DNA of 64,000 bases from Tabrizicola piscis (GCF_003940805.1 NZ_CP034328.1:2604001-2668000), one strand, 5' to 3'; numbered from the stretch's first letter, positions 41,014 through 50,244 are shown. Numbers and translations are program-made. The notes: generated by a model from the sequence alone, not told the origin.

Positions 41014-41049
41014 CTTTCATGGCTTTCGGCTCCGTGGCTGCCGGATCTG

Positions 41050-42036
41050 ATGGGGGAAACCATGCCAACCCGACTGCGTTTGCTGAAAGGGGCGACAGCC
41101 CTTTTGTACATTGGCCCGCTGTTTGCAGGCATCAGTGGCATGGGGTTTGGCGTCCTTGGCTTTTTCGTGGTGATCTTCGTCGTCTGGCTGTTGATCGTGC
41201 GCCCTGAACAGTGGCCGGCCACCGCCAAGGAATGGCTTACCCCGCAGGCCGTCGGGGTTGTCGTGACACAGGTGCTTTCCCAGGTCCTGCTGGTCTGCGT
41301 CCTGCTTGGGATCGGACGTGGGGTCGGGGCGGTCGCAGGCTTTCTGCCGGTCGTCAATCCGATCTTCCCGCTTGCGGTGTCCTTCCTTGCCATTCCGCTG
41401 TGCCGCATGCTGTGGGATGCCCGGGCCGCCGCCGATCAGGGCGTGTTTCTGGATGATGAAGCCGAAGCCGCCGAAGCTCCGCGTGCCCTGGCCGAGGCCG
41501 CCGCTGCCGTTATCCCGCTCTTGAACATGGCCGACGACGCACCGGATGCCGACGTCAGTGCTGCTGTGGCCAAGGTGATGACGGCCATGGGGGCCGGCTT
41601 GCGGCTGGACGCGCTGGCCGCAGCACTGGAGCGGCCCAGCCGCAGCCACACCGCCTTGCGCCGGGCCTTGGTGCTTTGGGCCTCCGAACCCGAGGTTGTG
41701 GTGTCCGGCCAGGTCCCCCGCGCGATGGCCCACGCCTTCTCCATTGCTTCCGGCAATGGTGATCTTCTGCGGCTTTACGTCCCGCGGGCGCTTGCCCTTG
41801 TTACGGCTTTCCCGGACCGGGCCAACGACTTCCCCACCTCCGCCCAATTGCGGCAGGCCTCGCTTGATGGTGCGGGGTCTGATCCGCGCTCGGATCTGCC
41901 AGCGCATCTGCGCGCGGACCTGCGCGACGGGCTTGCCGCACTGGCCCGCGCCATTGAAAAGGTCGTTGACGGCGACAGCGCGCCCAAAAGCGTTCACCAC
42001 GAACCCATGATGCAGGCCACCGCCCGCACCGCCTGA
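41050..42036 (+). CDS. Membrane protein of unknown function inside rimM-trmD interval
   Basis: 328 residues with three N-terminal hydrophobic segments (ATALLYIGPLFAGISGMGFGVLGF, FFVVIFVVWLLIV and QVLSQVLLVCVLLGIGRGVGA). A soluble, Ala/Asp-rich C-terminal half follows (from about residue 130) that looks helical. I do not recognise the family. ATG 41050 is used, and 41062 (MPTRLRLL) is possible. It lies between rimM and trmD in the same direction. Its 3' end is followed by a 56-base gap. Confidence 0.6.
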   Translation: MGETMPTRLRLLKGATALLYIGPLFAGISGMGFGVLGFFVVIFVVWLLIVRPEQWPATAKEWLTPQAVGVVVTQVLSQVLLVCVLLGIGRGVGAVAGFLPVVNPIFPLAVSFLAIPLCRMLWDARAAADQGVFLDDEAEAAEAPRALAEAAAAVIPLLNMADDAPDADVSAAVAKVMTAMGAGLRLDALAAALERPSRSHTALRRALVLWASEPEVVVSGQVPRAMAHAFSIASGNGDLLRLYVPRALALVTAFPDRANDFPTSAQLRQASLDGAGSDPRSDLPAHLRADLRDGLAALARAIEKVVDGDSAPKSVHHEPMMQATARTA

Positions 42037-42092
42037 TGTCCTCCGCACGGGCAGGGCTTTCCCGGCACGGTGTTTCCGGCTAAGCCCGGCAT

Positions 42093-42944
42093 ATGTCAGA
42101 CCCAAGCGATCCCTCCCCCCCTCCGGGAAAAAGCCATGGCAGGCTGTCCGTCCGGGCCAGCCTGACGCCACGCGACTTGATGGAGGAACCCCGCATCGTC
42201 CGAGGGGCCTGGACCGCCAAGGTCATCACCCTGTTCCCCGAGGCATTTCCCGGCACGCTGGGCCTGTCGCTGACCGGCAAGGCGCTGGACTTCGGGCTTT
42301 GGCGGCTGGACACCATCGACCTGCGCCCCTTCGGCGTCGGCAAGCACCTGAACGTGGATGATACCCCCGCCGGCGGTGGGGCGGGCATGGTCTTGCGCCC
42401 CGATGTGGTCGATGCAGCCCTAGCCGCCGCCGCCGAAGGCACGCCAAAGGACCGCAGCCGCTGGCCGGTCATCTATCTGTCGCCCCGCGGCAAGCCCTTC
42501 GACCAGGCCACCGCCCGCCGCCTTGCCCAAGCCGACGGGATCACCCTGCTGTGCGGCCGTTTCGAAGGCGTGGACCAGCGCGTCATCGACCATCACCAGA
42601 TCGAGGAAATCAGCCTTGGCGATTTCATCCTGACCGGAGGAGAGATCGCCGCAATCGCCTTGATTGATGCGACGGTCCGGCTTATACCCCGCGTGCTTGG
42701 GAATCAGGCCTCCACCGAAGAGGAAAGTTTTTCGGAAGGGCTGCTTGAATTTCCCCAGTACACTCGGCCGACCGACTGGCAAGGCCGCGCGATACCCGAA
42801 GTGCTTCAGTCGGGCCATCACGCGAACATCGCCACCTGGCGGAAGACCATGGCCGAAAGGCTGACGAAAGAACGCAGGCCTGACCTCTGGCGGGCTTACT
42901 GTGCGGCGCACGGTAGGGACCCGAATGAAGACCAAGAGCTCTAG
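42093..42944 (+). CDS. trmD: tRNA (guanine-N1)-methyltransferase
   Basis: 283 residues. Methylates G37 of tRNAs with G36, preventing frameshifting. The conserved core begins [25 protein letters not shown], with [52 protein letters not shown] and [20 protein letters not shown] following. All are TrmD hallmarks, and the knot loop is intact. The first 40 residues ([16 protein letters not shown]...) are not part of the usual protein. The alternative start ATG 42180 ([11 protein letters not shown]) would give a normal length. Confidence 0.95.
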   Translation: MSDPSDPSPPPGKSHGRLSVRASLTPRDLMEEPRIVRGAWTAKVITLFPEAFPGTLGLSLTGKALDFGLWRLDTIDLRPFGVGKHLNVDDTPAGGGAGMVLRPDVVDAALAAAAEGTPKDRSRWPVIYLSPRGKPFDQATARRLAQADGITLLCGRFEGVDQRVIDHHQIEEISLGDFILTGGEIAAIALIDATVRLIPRVLGNQASTEEESFSEGLLEFPQYTRPTDWQGRAIPEVLQSGHHANIATWRKTMAERLTKERRPDLWRAYCAAHGRDPNEDQEL

Positions 42945-42991
42945 GGCGGCATCACCTTCGCGGAAAAAACCGCGAGCATTGGAGAATTGCG

Positions 42992-43366
42992 ATGAACCTG
43001 ATCGCCCAGATCGAGGCCGAGCAGATTGCTGCGCTTGGCAAGACCATCCCGGATTTCAAGGCCGGCGACACCGTCCGCGTTGGCTACAAAGTGACCGAAG
43101 GCACCCGCAGCCGCGTGCAGGCCTATGAAGGCGTCTGCATCGGCCGCAAAGGCGGGGCGACCATCGCCGCCAGCTTCACGGTCCGCAAGATTTCGTTCGG
43201 TGAAGGCGTGGAGCGGGTGTTCCCCCTCTATTCCACCAACATCGACAGCATCGAAGTGGTCCGCCGTGGCCGCGTCCGTCGTGCCAAGCTGTACTACCTG
43301 CGCACGCGTCGCGGCAAATCGGCCCGGATCGCCGAAGACACCACCTACAAAGCCAAAGCGGAATAA
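42992..43366 (+). CDS. rplS: 50S ribosomal protein L19
   Basis: 124 residues. It begins [37 protein letters not shown] and has the basic [43 protein letters not shown] block of L19. A clear ribosome site (GGAGAA) precedes ATG 42992. It is located at the 30S-50S interface. It is followed at once by rpmE. Confidence 0.98.
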   Translation: MNLIAQIEAEQIAALGKTIPDFKAGDTVRVGYKVTEGTRSRVQAYEGVCIGRKGGATIAASFTVRKISFGEGVERVFPLYSTNIDSIEVVRRGRVRRAKLYYLRTRRGKSARIAEDTTYKAKAE

Positions 43367-43377
43367 GGAGCGGGACG

Positions 43378-43599
43378 ATGAAAGCCGAAATCCACCCCGA
43401 GTACCACACCATCACCATCAAGATGACCGATGGCTCCACCTACGAAACCCGCTCGACCTGGGGCAAGGAAGGCGACCAGATGTCGCTCGACATCGACCCG
43501 CTGGCGCATCCCGCCTGGACCGGTCAGCAGGCCAAGCTGATGGATACCGGCGGCCGCGTGTCGAAGTTCAAGAACAAATACGCTGGTCTGGGCTTCTGA
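43378..43599 (+). CDS. rpmE: 50S ribosomal protein L31
   Basis: 73 residues. [49 protein letters not shown] is an L31 N-terminus. It lacks the CxxC zinc pair of the C+ form (no cysteine is present), so it is the zinc-independent type. ATG 43378 follows AAGGAGCGGG. It closes the ribosomal unit, and a strong terminator lies 25 bases after the stop. Confidence 0.97.
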   Translation: MKAEIHPEYHTITIKMTDGSTYETRSTWGKEGDQMSLDIDPLAHPAWTGQQAKLMDTGGRVSKFKNKYAGLGF

Positions 43600-43624
43600 T
43601 CCCAAGCCAACGGCTGACCCAAAG

Positions 43625-43655
43625 AACGCCGCCCCTGATGGGGCGGCGTTTTTCG
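43625..43655 (+). terminator. Rho-independent terminator after rpmE
   Basis: A perfect 11-bp stem, AACGCCGCCCC-TGAT-GGGGCGGCGTT (43625-43650), is followed by a T-run (TTTTTCG). It ends the rpsP-to-rpmE transcript. Confidence 0.92.
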
Positions 43656-43747
43656 TTTCGCCGCTGCCATCGGCCTGTCGAAATCCCGGCCCCCCGCGCG
43701 TCTTCCCTGTGCCACCGCTGAGGCTGGCCCGAAAAATGGAGATTGCG

Positions 43748-44335
43748 ATGAACCTGTTCCAGTCGACCGCCGTTGCCGTGGCGCTTGCCACCCCCGTTCT
43801 GGCGGAAACCGCTGCCCCTGACGCCCTTTCCACCCTGCGCGGCACCTATGAAAGCACCGGGGCCGAGCCTTGGTATGGCGGCTTTGGCCACCGTGAATTC
43901 GTGTTCGCTGATGGCAACTGGACCCTGACCTTCACCCATGCCCTTGACCCCGACATGGCGCTGCGCACCTTCCAGTTCCGTACGGGCGGCAGCTACGCCG
44001 TCGGCAGCCCCTCGGATGCCGTCGAAGGGGCGTTTCGCACGGTGTTCCGGGAAGACTGGAAGCACCTGACGCTGCTGACGCCTGACCCGGCCCTTGCCAC
44101 CGCCTTCGGCATGGCCGATTGCGGCCTGACGGTGAACCTTGAGACGGACATTTCCAGCACCGGCTGTGCCGCCTGGCGCCCGGTCGCTGAGTGCGGGGAA
44201 GACCATGATATTCTGGCGTCGGACCCCAGCGGTCTGCGGTTCGGGGTGCGCCCTGACGACAATGACATGTGCAGCGCCGACAAGACGCCCACGGCCCTGC
44301 TTCCCGCCGTTGTAAAGCGCCTGCCGCTTGACTGA
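43748..44335 (+). CDS. Secreted hypothetical protein, about 195 aa
   Basis: The signal peptide MNLFQSTAVAVALATPVLA is followed by a mature part with many aromatics and Gly (TLRGTYESTGAEPWYGGFGHREFVFADGNWTLTF), suggesting a beta-rich periplasmic domain. Two pairs of cysteines occur late (ADCGLTVNLETDISSTGCAAW, then AECGED and DMCSAD), so it could carry disulfides. It is similar in look to the APCDD1-type or DUF domains of secreted proteins but not confidently placed. ATG 43748 is used because it precedes the signal peptide. An upstream ATG at 43739 is also possible. Confidence 0.65.
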   Translation: MNLFQSTAVAVALATPVLAETAAPDALSTLRGTYESTGAEPWYGGFGHREFVFADGNWTLTFTHALDPDMALRTFQFRTGGSYAVGSPSDAVEGAFRTVFREDWKHLTLLTPDPALATAFGMADCGLTVNLETDISSTGCAAWRPVAECGEDHDILASDPSGLRFGVRPDDNDMCSADKTPTALLPAVVKRLPLD

Positions 44336-44452
44336 TGCACAATGCATCGGCAGTCGGATCAACCTCCGGCTGCCGACTTGCGCATCCTCTGGCGCGCGCG
44401 CTATGACCGCCCGGACATCAGGGTTGGGATGGGCTAGGCCAAAGGGGCAAAC

Positions 44453-45262
44453 GTGGCGCGGATCATCGTCGTCGGGAACGAAAAGGGCGGTTCGGGCAAG
44501 TCCACCACCTGCATGCATGTGGCCACCGCGCTGGCAAGGCTTGGGCACCGGGTCGGCGCGCTGGACCTTGACTTGCGGCAACGGTCCTTTGCCCGCTATG
44601 TCGAAAACCGCCGGGCCTATATGGCGCAGGCCGGGCTTGACTTGCCGACGCCTGACTACTGCGACCTGCCCGCAGGCGACCCCGCCAACCTTGCGACCGG
44701 CGAGAATGCTCAGGATCAGCGCCTGACCCAGGCGGTCGAGGCGATGCACGCCGTGAAGGATTTCATCGTGATCGACTGCCCCGGCAGCCACACGCGCCTG
44801 TCACAGGTGGCCCATTCGCTGGCCGATACGCTGATCACCCCGATGAACGACAGCTTCGTCGACTTTGACCTTCTGGCGCGGGTCGATCCGATGACCGGTC
44901 AGGTCAAGGGTCCGTCGATCTATGCGGAAATGGTGTGGTCGGCACGCCAGTTGCGCGCGCAGGCTGGCCTTCCTCCGATCGACTGGATCGTGGTCCGCAA
45001 CCGGCTTGGCGCGCAAGCGATGCACAACAAGAAGAAGGTGGGCGCAGCGCTTGAGGATCTGTCCCGCCGCATCGGGTTCCGTGTGCTGCCCGGCTTTTCC
45101 GAACGGGTGATCTTCCGTGAACTTTTCCCCCGTGGCCTGACCTTGCTGGATCTCAAGGATACCGGGGTGGATCAGCTGAACCTGTCCAACATCGCCGCGC
45201 GGCAAGAATTGCGCGACCTGATGACCGGTCTCAGGCTTCCGTCTCTGACTGTCGGTTTTTGA
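44453..45262 (+). CDS. mipZ: Division-plane positioning ATPase MipZ
   Basis: 269 residues of the ParA/Mrp family. MARIIVVGNEKGGSGKSTTCMHVATALARLGHRVGALDLDLRQRSFARYVENRR holds the deviant Walker A (GNEKGGSGKST, 8-18) and the Walker A' DLDLRQ. MipZ of Caulobacter and Rhodobacter sets the FtsZ site by a pole-to-centre gradient with ParB. The DEVIANT Lys at position 11 and FIVIDCPGSHTRLSQVAHSLADTLITPMND are characteristic. Start GTG 44453 is the only candidate close to the fold. Its last 32 bases are overlapped by a convergent small gene. Confidence 0.92.
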   Translation: MARIIVVGNEKGGSGKSTTCMHVATALARLGHRVGALDLDLRQRSFARYVENRRAYMAQAGLDLPTPDYCDLPAGDPANLATGENAQDQRLTQAVEAMHAVKDFIVIDCPGSHTRLSQVAHSLADTLITPMNDSFVDFDLLARVDPMTGQVKGPSIYAEMVWSARQLRAQAGLPPIDWIVVRNRLGAQAMHNKKKVGAALEDLSRRIGFRVLPGFSERVIFRELFPRGLTLLDLKDTGVDQLNLSNIAARQELRDLMTGLRLPSLTVGF

Positions 45263-45413
45263 ACACCGGGCCGCCAAGGCCAGCCTTGTTGACCACCCGC
45301 GCGCGGTTGACCATCTTAAGCCGTTTCTCGAACGGGGAAAGCTCTTCGGCTTCATCCGTCTGCTTGGGACGGGACAGTCCCATCTTCTGCAAGAGGCTCA
45401 GTTTCTTCTTCAT
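45231..45413 (-). CDS. Small basic protein, 60 aa
   Basis: 60 residues starting MKKKLSLLQKMGLSRPKQTDEAEELSPFEKRLKMVNRARV: strongly charged with no membrane segment. The ATG at 45413 is preceded on the minus strand by a plausible ribosome site. It overlaps the 3' end of mipZ antisense by 32 bases. Short proteins of this type next to mipZ may be conserved in Rhodobacterales, but I do not know a function. It could be a regulator or a spurious frame. The clean start and charged composition favour a gene. Confidence 0.5.
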   Translation of the reverse strand: MKKKLSLLQKMGLSRPKQTDEAEELSPFEKRLKMVNRARVVNKAGLGGPVFKNRQSETEA

Positions 45414-45576
45414 CGGGGACGCCCCTATACCTATTCTGCTTTCTTCCTGTGCAAGCGCGGCAGGACTGTGGCAAATCACGTCGCAATCTGTGAAACGTCA
45501 CCCTGTGATCGGAACAGACTGTTTCCGTAAGGGCGACAGAACGGCTTTAGAATCGCAAATCGAAGTTAAGAATATG

Positions 45577-45909
45577 TTACTCTATTTCGGCGTCCAGTTC
45601 TCGTTCAAGAAATCGTTCGAACGCATCAAGATCCAAGGGCTCGAACTGGCCAAATCCCTGCATCCAGACTGACGCCGCGCGCATCGCATCCGGCTCCAGC
45701 CGGCACCAGATGACCCGCCCCCGGCGTTCCCGGGTGATCAGCCCGGCATCGGCCAGCACCCCAAGATGTTTCGAAATGGCGGCAAGGCTCATGGCAAAGG
45801 GTTCGGCCACGTCAGTCACCGCCATGTCGTCTTCCAGAAGCATCGCCAGGATCGCCCGGCGGGTCGGATCGGCAAGGGCGGAAAAGACGCTGTCCAGCGG
45901 ATGGGTCAT
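45577..45909 (-). CDS. ArsR-family winged-helix regulator
   Basis: 110 residues. FSALADPTRRAILAMLLEDDMAVTDVAEPFAMSLAAISKHLGVLADAGLITRERRGRVIWCRLEP gives the complete ArsR helix-turn-helix. The cysteine pair that binds metal in classical ArsR is lacking, so the signal is unknown. Members of this sub-type often sit with SRPBCC/AHSA1 proteins or transporters, which are not present here. ATG 45909 is preferred over longer upstream frames. It is divergent from atpI. Confidence 0.85.
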   Translation of the reverse strand: MTHPLDSVFSALADPTRRAILAMLLEDDMAVTDVAEPFAMSLAAISKHLGVLADAGLITRERRGRVIWCRLEPDAMRAASVWMQGFGQFEPLDLDAFERFLERELDAEIE

Positions 45910-46111
45910 CGGCCGACTATTCCCAAAGGCCCGCGCATCGTCAACCGCAAGGTTGAATATGCCCGGCAGCTGCTTGGCCACCGCCGCCGCCGTCACGGCC
46001 CGCCGTCTCTTGGAAATAACCAAGGAATGACAACAGGTTGCGAGCATCTGTCTTGGCTTGACTCTGCGCTGCCCTCTCCGTAGGTTCCGCCCGACTGAAA
46101 GGGGCTTCGCC

Positions 46112-46441
46112 ATGGCGTCCGATCCCGATCCTGACCGGCTCCGCGCGCTTGAGGCGCGCCTGTCCAAGGTCAAGGATCAGGCGCCTGCACCGAAGACCAA
46201 CACGGTCAAGGGTTTCTCGCAGGGCGAAGTGGCCTGGAGGATGGTGATCGAGCTTGTGACCGGCATGTTGCTGGGAATGGGCATCGGTTACGGGCTTGAT
46301 GTGCTGTTTGGCACGTTGCCGGTCTTCCTGATCATCTTCTCTCTGATCGGCTTTGCCGCAGGCATCAAGACGATGCTGGGCTCGGCACGGCAACTGGCAC
46401 AGAAGGCGGCTGATCAAGCCGCAAAGGGCGAAAGGGACTGA
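46112..46441 (+). CDS. atpI: ATP synthase protein AtpI
   Basis: 109 residues with a basic cytoplasmic start (MASDPDPDRLRALEARLSK) and two membrane helices (WRMVIELVTGMLLGMGIGYGLDVLF and LPVFLIIFSLIGFAAGIKTML). AtpI proteins assist c-ring assembly or Mg2+ supply. It leads the F0 operon: the next gene starts 4 bases after its stop. The ArsR gene lies divergent upstream, so the operon's promoter is in the 202 bases before it. Confidence 0.9.
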   Translation: MASDPDPDRLRALEARLSKVKDQAPAPKTNTVKGFSQGEVAWRMVIELVTGMLLGMGIGYGLDVLFGTLPVFLIIFSLIGFAAGIKTMLGSARQLAQKAADQAAKGERD

Positions 46442-46444
46442 CGG

Positions 46445-47200
46445 ATGGCGACGGAAGAGCATGCTGGCGGGCTGCAGATCCACCCGATGGATCAGTTCAT
46501 CGTCAAGCCGCTGTTCGGCGACGGTCCGATCGAATGGTACACGCCCACCAACGTCACCCTCTGGATGGCGATTGCCGTTCTGGCGATGACCGCGCTGCTG
46601 GTTCTGTCGACCCGCCGCCGCGCCATTGTGCCGTCGCGCGGGCAGTCGGTGGCGGAACTGTTCTACGGCTTCATCCACAAGATGGTCGAAGACGTCGCCG
46701 GGCATGAGGGGCTGAAGTTCTTCCCCTATGTCATGACCCTGTTCATGTTCGTCTTCCTGTCGAACATCCTGGGCCTGATCCCGATGTCCTTCACCACCAC
46801 CTCGCATATCGCGGTCACCGCGACGCTGGCGCTTCTGGTGTTCTTCACCGTCACCATCGTCGGCTTCATCCGCAAGGGTCCGGGCTTCCTGTCGATGTTC
46901 TGGGTGTCCTCCGCACCGCTGGCCCTGCGCCCGATCCTCGCCTTGATCGAGGTCATCTCGTACTTCGTGCGCCCGCTGTCGCACTCCATTCGTCTTGGCG
47001 GCAACCTGATGGCCGGTCACGCCGTGATCAAGGTCTTTGCGGGCTTTGCCGGGGCGATGGGCGTGGCCTCGGTCGTGCCAATCGCGGCCATCGTGGGCAT
47101 CTACGGGCTGGAACTGCTCGTGGCCTCGGTTCAGGCCTATGTTTTCACCATTCTGACCTGCGTCTACCTTCGTGACGCAGTGGGCGACGCCCACCACTAA
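46445..47200 (+). CDS. atpB: F0F1 ATP synthase subunit a
   Basis: 251 residues with about five membrane helices. The proton-channel helix [26 protein letters not shown] contains the essential Arg ([12 protein letters not shown]). [24 protein letters not shown] is the usual alphaproteobacterial N-terminus. With the c ring it forms the two half channels. It is followed after 44 bases by atpE. Confidence 0.97.
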   Translation: MATEEHAGGLQIHPMDQFIVKPLFGDGPIEWYTPTNVTLWMAIAVLAMTALLVLSTRRRAIVPSRGQSVAELFYGFIHKMVEDVAGHEGLKFFPYVMTLFMFVFLSNILGLIPMSFTTTSHIAVTATLALLVFFTVTIVGFIRKGPGFLSMFWVSSAPLALRPILALIEVISYFVRPLSHSIRLGGNLMAGHAVIKVFAGFAGAMGVASVVPIAAIVGIYGLELLVASVQAYVFTILTCVYLRDAVGDAHH

Positions 47201-47244
47201 GGGTCCGAACACAACTTCAGCCAATTCCAAAAAGGAGCTACCAA

Positions 47245-47481
47245 ATGGAAGGCGATATCGCAGAAATGGGCAAGTTCATCGGCGCCGGTCTGGCAACGAT
47301 GGGTCTGGGCGGCGCTGGCATCGGCGTGGGCCACATTGCCGGCAACTTCCTGGCGGGCGCCCTGCGCAACCCGTCGGCAGCACCGGGTCAGATGGCCAAC
47401 CTCTTCGTCGGCATCGCGTTCGCCGAAGCTCTGGGCATCTTCTCGTTCCTGATCGCCCTCCTCCTGATGTTTGCCGTCTGA
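47245..47481 (+). CDS. atpE: F0F1 ATP synthase subunit c
   Basis: 78 residues in two helices. The first has [33 protein letters not shown] with the Arg-Asn-Pro loop, and the second carries the proton-binding Glu61 in [22 protein letters not shown] very strong ribosome site (AAAGGAGC) precedes ATG 47245, fitting the high copy number of this subunit. Confidence 0.98.
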   Translation: MEGDIAEMGKFIGAGLATMGLGGAGIGVGHIAGNFLAGALRNPSAAPGQMANLFVGIAFAEALGIFSFLIALLLMFAV

Positions 47482-47551
47482 TCCTGCGGACCTGATTTCC
47501 GGGCCAGTCCACAGGGCTGGCCCCGGTTCCCAAGGCTAAGGAGAAGACGAC

Positions 47552-48076
47552 ATGGCAACCGAGGCAACAGGCGAGGCCGAAGCCGCTGTGGGCATGCCCC
47601 AGCTGGACTTTTCGACCTGGCCGAACCAGATCTTCTGGCTTCTGGTCACGCTCGTCGTGATCTACTTCGTGCTAAGCCGCATCGCCCTGCCGCGCATCGG
47701 CGCGGTTCTGGCGGATCGGAAAAGCGCGATCACTAATGACATTGCCGCGGCTGAAGAGCTGAAGCAAAGGGCCGTTGCCGCCGAAAAGGCCTACAACGAC
47801 GCTTTGGCGACTGCCCGGACCGAGGCTGCGAAGATCGTGGCGGCTGCCAAGGCCGAAATCCAGAAGGATCTGGACGCTGCCTCTGCCGCCGCTGACGCCG
47901 AGATTGCGGTCAAGGCGGCTGAATCGGAAAAGACCATCGCTGCGATCCGCGACGGTGCCGCATCCGCAGTGGCCGAAGTGGCGCGCGATACCGCCCGGGA
48001 ACTGGTGGCGGCGCTGGGTGGCGCTGTCGACGCGAAAACCGTGACGGCGGCCGTCTCGGCCCGGCTGAAGGGATAA
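47552..48076 (+). CDS. atpF': F0F1 ATP synthase subunit b'
   Basis: 174 residues. One N-terminal helix ([32 protein letters not shown]) is followed by a long Ala/Glu-rich coiled coil. This is the diverged second b subunit (AtpX/AtpG of photosynthetic and related alphaproteobacteria) that pairs with b in the peripheral stalk. ATG 47552 follows AAGGAGAAG. It directly precedes the normal b subunit. Confidence 0.93.
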   Translation: MATEATGEAEAAVGMPQLDFSTWPNQIFWLLVTLVVIYFVLSRIALPRIGAVLADRKSAITNDIAAAEELKQRAVAAEKAYNDALATARTEAAKIVAAAKAEIQKDLDAASAAADAEIAVKAAESEKTIAAIRDGAASAVAEVARDTARELVAALGGAVDAKTVTAAVSARLKG

Positions 48077-48080
48077 GGCG

Positions 48081-48635
48081 ATGAAACGGCTTACACTCGC
48101 GCTTGCGCTGCTTGCGTCGCCTGCCATGGCGGCGACCGGCCCCTTCTTCTCGCTTGGCAACACCGACTTTGTGGTGCTTCTGGGCTTTCTGGCCTTCGTC
48201 GGCCTGCTCGTCTACCTCAAGGTGCCGGGCAAGCTGACGGCCATGCTGGACGCCCGCGCCGTGGCCATCAAGGCCGACCTCGACGAAGCCCGCGCCCTGC
48301 GGGAAGAGGCGAAGTCGATCCTGGCCACCTACGAACGGCGCCAGAAAGAGGTGCAGGAGCAGGCCGACCGTATCGTCAGCTCGGCTCGGGATGAGGCGAT
48401 GGCCGCCGCAGCCCAGGCCAAGGCGGACCTCAAGGCCTCGATTGCCCGGCGTCTTGCGGCTGCGACTGACCAGATCGCCTCGGCCGAAGCCGCTGCCATC
48501 CGTCAGGTGCGCGAACAGGCCGTGTCGGTGGCAATTGCCGCTGCCGGCGACGTGCTTGCCAAGCAGATGACGGCAGAAGCTGCAGCGACGTCGATCGACG
48601 ACGCGATTGCTCAGGTCGCTGACCGCATGCACTGA
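48081..48635 (+). CDS. atpF: F0F1 ATP synthase subunit b
   Basis: 184 residues. It begins with MKRLTLALALLASPAMAATGPFFSLGNTDFVVLLGFLAFVGLLVYLKVPGKLTAMLDARA, a short leader then the single membrane helix. A coiled-coil stalk (EARALREEAKSILATYERRQKEVQEQAD...) follows. It is last in the F0 operon, and a terminator follows 26 bases after the stop. The F1 genes are elsewhere, as is usual in Rhodobacterales. Confidence 0.95.
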   Translation: MKRLTLALALLASPAMAATGPFFSLGNTDFVVLLGFLAFVGLLVYLKVPGKLTAMLDARAVAIKADLDEARALREEAKSILATYERRQKEVQEQADRIVSSARDEAMAAAAQAKADLKASIARRLAAATDQIASAEAAAIRQVREQAVSVAIAAAGDVLAKQMTAEAAATSIDDAIAQVADRMH

Positions 48636-48660
48636 CGCCACACGGCAACCCAAGACCAAG

Positions 48661-48687
48661 ACGGCGGCCCCTAGGGCCGCCGTTTTC
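48661..48687 (+). terminator. Rho-independent terminator after atpF
   Basis: A perfect 10-bp stem, ACGGCGGCCC-CTA-GGGCCGCCGT (48661-48683), is followed by TTTT (48683-48686). It closes the F0 operon. Confidence 0.9.
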
Positions 48688-48715
48688 ATTTCAGCACCAG
48701 CGGGGCAGGGTGCCA

Positions 48716-49483
48716 TTACCGGCTTTCCTCATGCTCCAACCGCTGGCGGGCAATCGTCTCGTTCTTCTCGGCGCGGATCTGATCGACCAGCGCCTGTTCG
48801 ACAAAGTTCAGATGCGCCTCCACCGCCGCCCGCGCCGCCGCCGGGTCACGCGCCTGAACCGCAGTGTTCATGGCCCGGTGCTGATCCAGCAACTGTTCCC
48901 GCGTCATCCGGTTCTTGAACATCACCTGCCGATTGTAGAACACCCCCTGCCGCAGCAGATCGAACATCGACCGCAGCATGTGCAGCATGATGACGTTATG
49001 GCTCGCCTCGATGATCGCCATGTGAAACTCGGCGTCCAGCTGCGCTTCGTCGGTGGGATCGCGCTTCTGATGCGCCACTTCCATCTTGGCAAAGATCGTC
49101 GCCACGACCCGCAGGTCGGTCTCCGACCCCAGCCGCGCGGCGCGTTCGGCGGCAAGGCCCTCCATGTCACGGCGAAAGGCGATGTAGTCGAACACCGCCT
49201 CTTCATGCGTGGCGAACAGCTGGATCAAGGCGGGCGAAAACGCCGATCCCAGCACTTCGGCGACAAAGACACCCGATCCGGCCCGGCTGGTCAGCAGTCC
49301 GCGGTCGGCAAGGTCGGATATCGCATCGCGCAGGGACGGGCGCGACACGCCAAGTTTTTCGGCCATGTCCCGTTCTGACGGAAGCCGTTCCCCCGGCTGC
49401 AGGATGCCGCGCAGGATCAACTGCTCGATCTGACGGACAACGGACTGCGAAAGTTTTTCGGGAGTGACTTTGAGAAACGGCAT
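48716..49483 (-). CDS. FCD-domain GntR-family regulator (PdhR/LldR type)
   Basis: 255 residues. The N-terminal GntR winged helix is LPSERDMAEKLGVSRPSLRDAISDLADRGLLTSRAGSGVFV, followed by the helical FCD effector domain (AEFHMAIIEASHN, LRQGVFYNRQ, HRAMNTAVQARDPAAARAAVEAHLNFV), which in this group binds organic acids through Asp/His-chelated metal. Candidates are lactate, glycolate or pyruvate control, but no target gene is next to it. A palindrome at 49498-49520 just upstream may be its operator. ATG 49483. Confidence 0.88.
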   Translation of the reverse strand: MPFLKVTPEKLSQSVVRQIEQLILRGILQPGERLPSERDMAEKLGVSRPSLRDAISDLADRGLLTSRAGSGVFVAEVLGSAFSPALIQLFATHEEAVFDYIAFRRDMEGLAAERAARLGSETDLRVVATIFAKMEVAHQKRDPTDEAQLDAEFHMAIIEASHNVIMLHMLRSMFDLLRQGVFYNRQVMFKNRMTREQLLDQHRAMNTAVQARDPAAARAAVEAHLNFVEQALVDQIRAEKNETIARQRLEHEESR

Positions 49484-49497
49484 TTCAAACCCCGGCG

Positions 49498-49520
49498 ATT
49501 GGTCCGAAATTATGACCAGT
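49498..49520. promoter_or_regulatory. Candidate GntR/FCD operator
   Basis: ATTGGTC and GACCAGT form an inverted repeat around a 9-base AT-rich centre, directly upstream of the regulator start. Known FCD regulators bind TTGGT...ACCAA-like palindromes. The spacer here is longer than in LldR/PdhR sites. Autoregulation is inferred. Confidence 0.4.
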
Positions 49521-49535
49521 CGCTGGGCGACACAA

Positions 49536-49568
49536 TGGAAAAAGGGCCGGGAATCCCCGGCCCCTTGA
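49536..49568 (-). terminator. Rho-independent terminator after the OmpA-like lipoprotein gene
   Basis: On the minus strand the sequence reads AAGGGGCCGGGG-ATT-CCCGGCCC followed by TTTTTCC, starting about 20 bases after the stop at 49588. It separates the OmpA gene from the GntR-type regulator gene downstream. Confidence 0.85.
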
Positions 49569-49587
49569 AAAACCCGGTCCGGGTGCC

Positions 49588-50244
49588 TTAGCGGGTCGGA
49601 CGGATGATGATTTCCACCCGGCGGTTCTGCGCGCGGCCTTCCGGCGTCAGGTTCGATGCGACGGGCACGTCCTCGCCCCGGCCAAAGGCCGCGATCCGGG
49701 CACCTGGCACGCCGCTGTCGCGCAGCACGCCTGCAACCGAAACCGCGCGGCGCTGCGACAGGTCCTGATTGTAGGCGGCCGACCCGGTGTTGTCGGTATG
49801 GCCGATCACCTCGATCCGGCTGTTGGGGTACTTGAGCAGGCTGGAGGCGACGGTCTGCAGATCCTGACGCAAGTCGCCGCGCAGCGTCGCGCTGTCGACT
49901 GCAAACAGCAGATCCTGCGGCATGTTCACGATCAGGTACTCACCCGTATTCGTGACCGAGATGTTCGAATTCAGCGACCCGCGCAGTTCGGCAGCCTGAC
50001 GGTCAAGGTCGGCACCGATCAGCGCGCCGCCGCCAGCGCCAAGCGCGCCGCCCACGATGGCGCCCTTCAGGCGGTCATCATCCGACGACACCGCCGCGCC
50101 AAGCAAGGCACCGCTCAGACCGCCGATGACAGCACCCTGACGCTGCCGTGCGTTCGGGTCATTGGGGTAGGCATTTGGGTCCACGCAGGCCGTGAGTGCC
50201 AAAAGGCCGGCCGAAGCCAGAATAAAGGGGGTCTTGATCATCAT
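49588..50244 (-). CDS. OmpA-family lipoprotein (peptidoglycan-associated)
   Basis: 218 residues. The signal MMIKTPFILASAGLLALTAC has a lipobox LTAC, so the mature protein would be lipid-anchored. A Gly-rich segment follows (GAVIGGLSGALLGAAV, AIVGGALGAGGGALIGADL) like the glycine-zipper Rick_17kDa type. The OmpA domain ends it: RIEVIGHTDNTGSAAYNQDLSQRRAVSVAGVL and AAFGRGEDVPVASNLTPEGRAQNRRVEIII. It tethers the outer membrane to the cell wall. ATG 50244 is preferred to the long upstream frame. A second ATG at 50241 is possible. Confidence 0.9.
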   Translation of the reverse strand: MMIKTPFILASAGLLALTACVDPNAYPNDPNARQRQGAVIGGLSGALLGAAVSSDDDRLKGAIVGGALGAGGGALIGADLDRQAAELRGSLNSNISVTNTGEYLIVNMPQDLLFAVDSATLRGDLRQDLQTVASSLLKYPNSRIEVIGHTDNTGSAAYNQDLSQRRAVSVAGVLRDSGVPGARIAAFGRGEDVPVASNLTPEGRAQNRRVEIIIRPTR

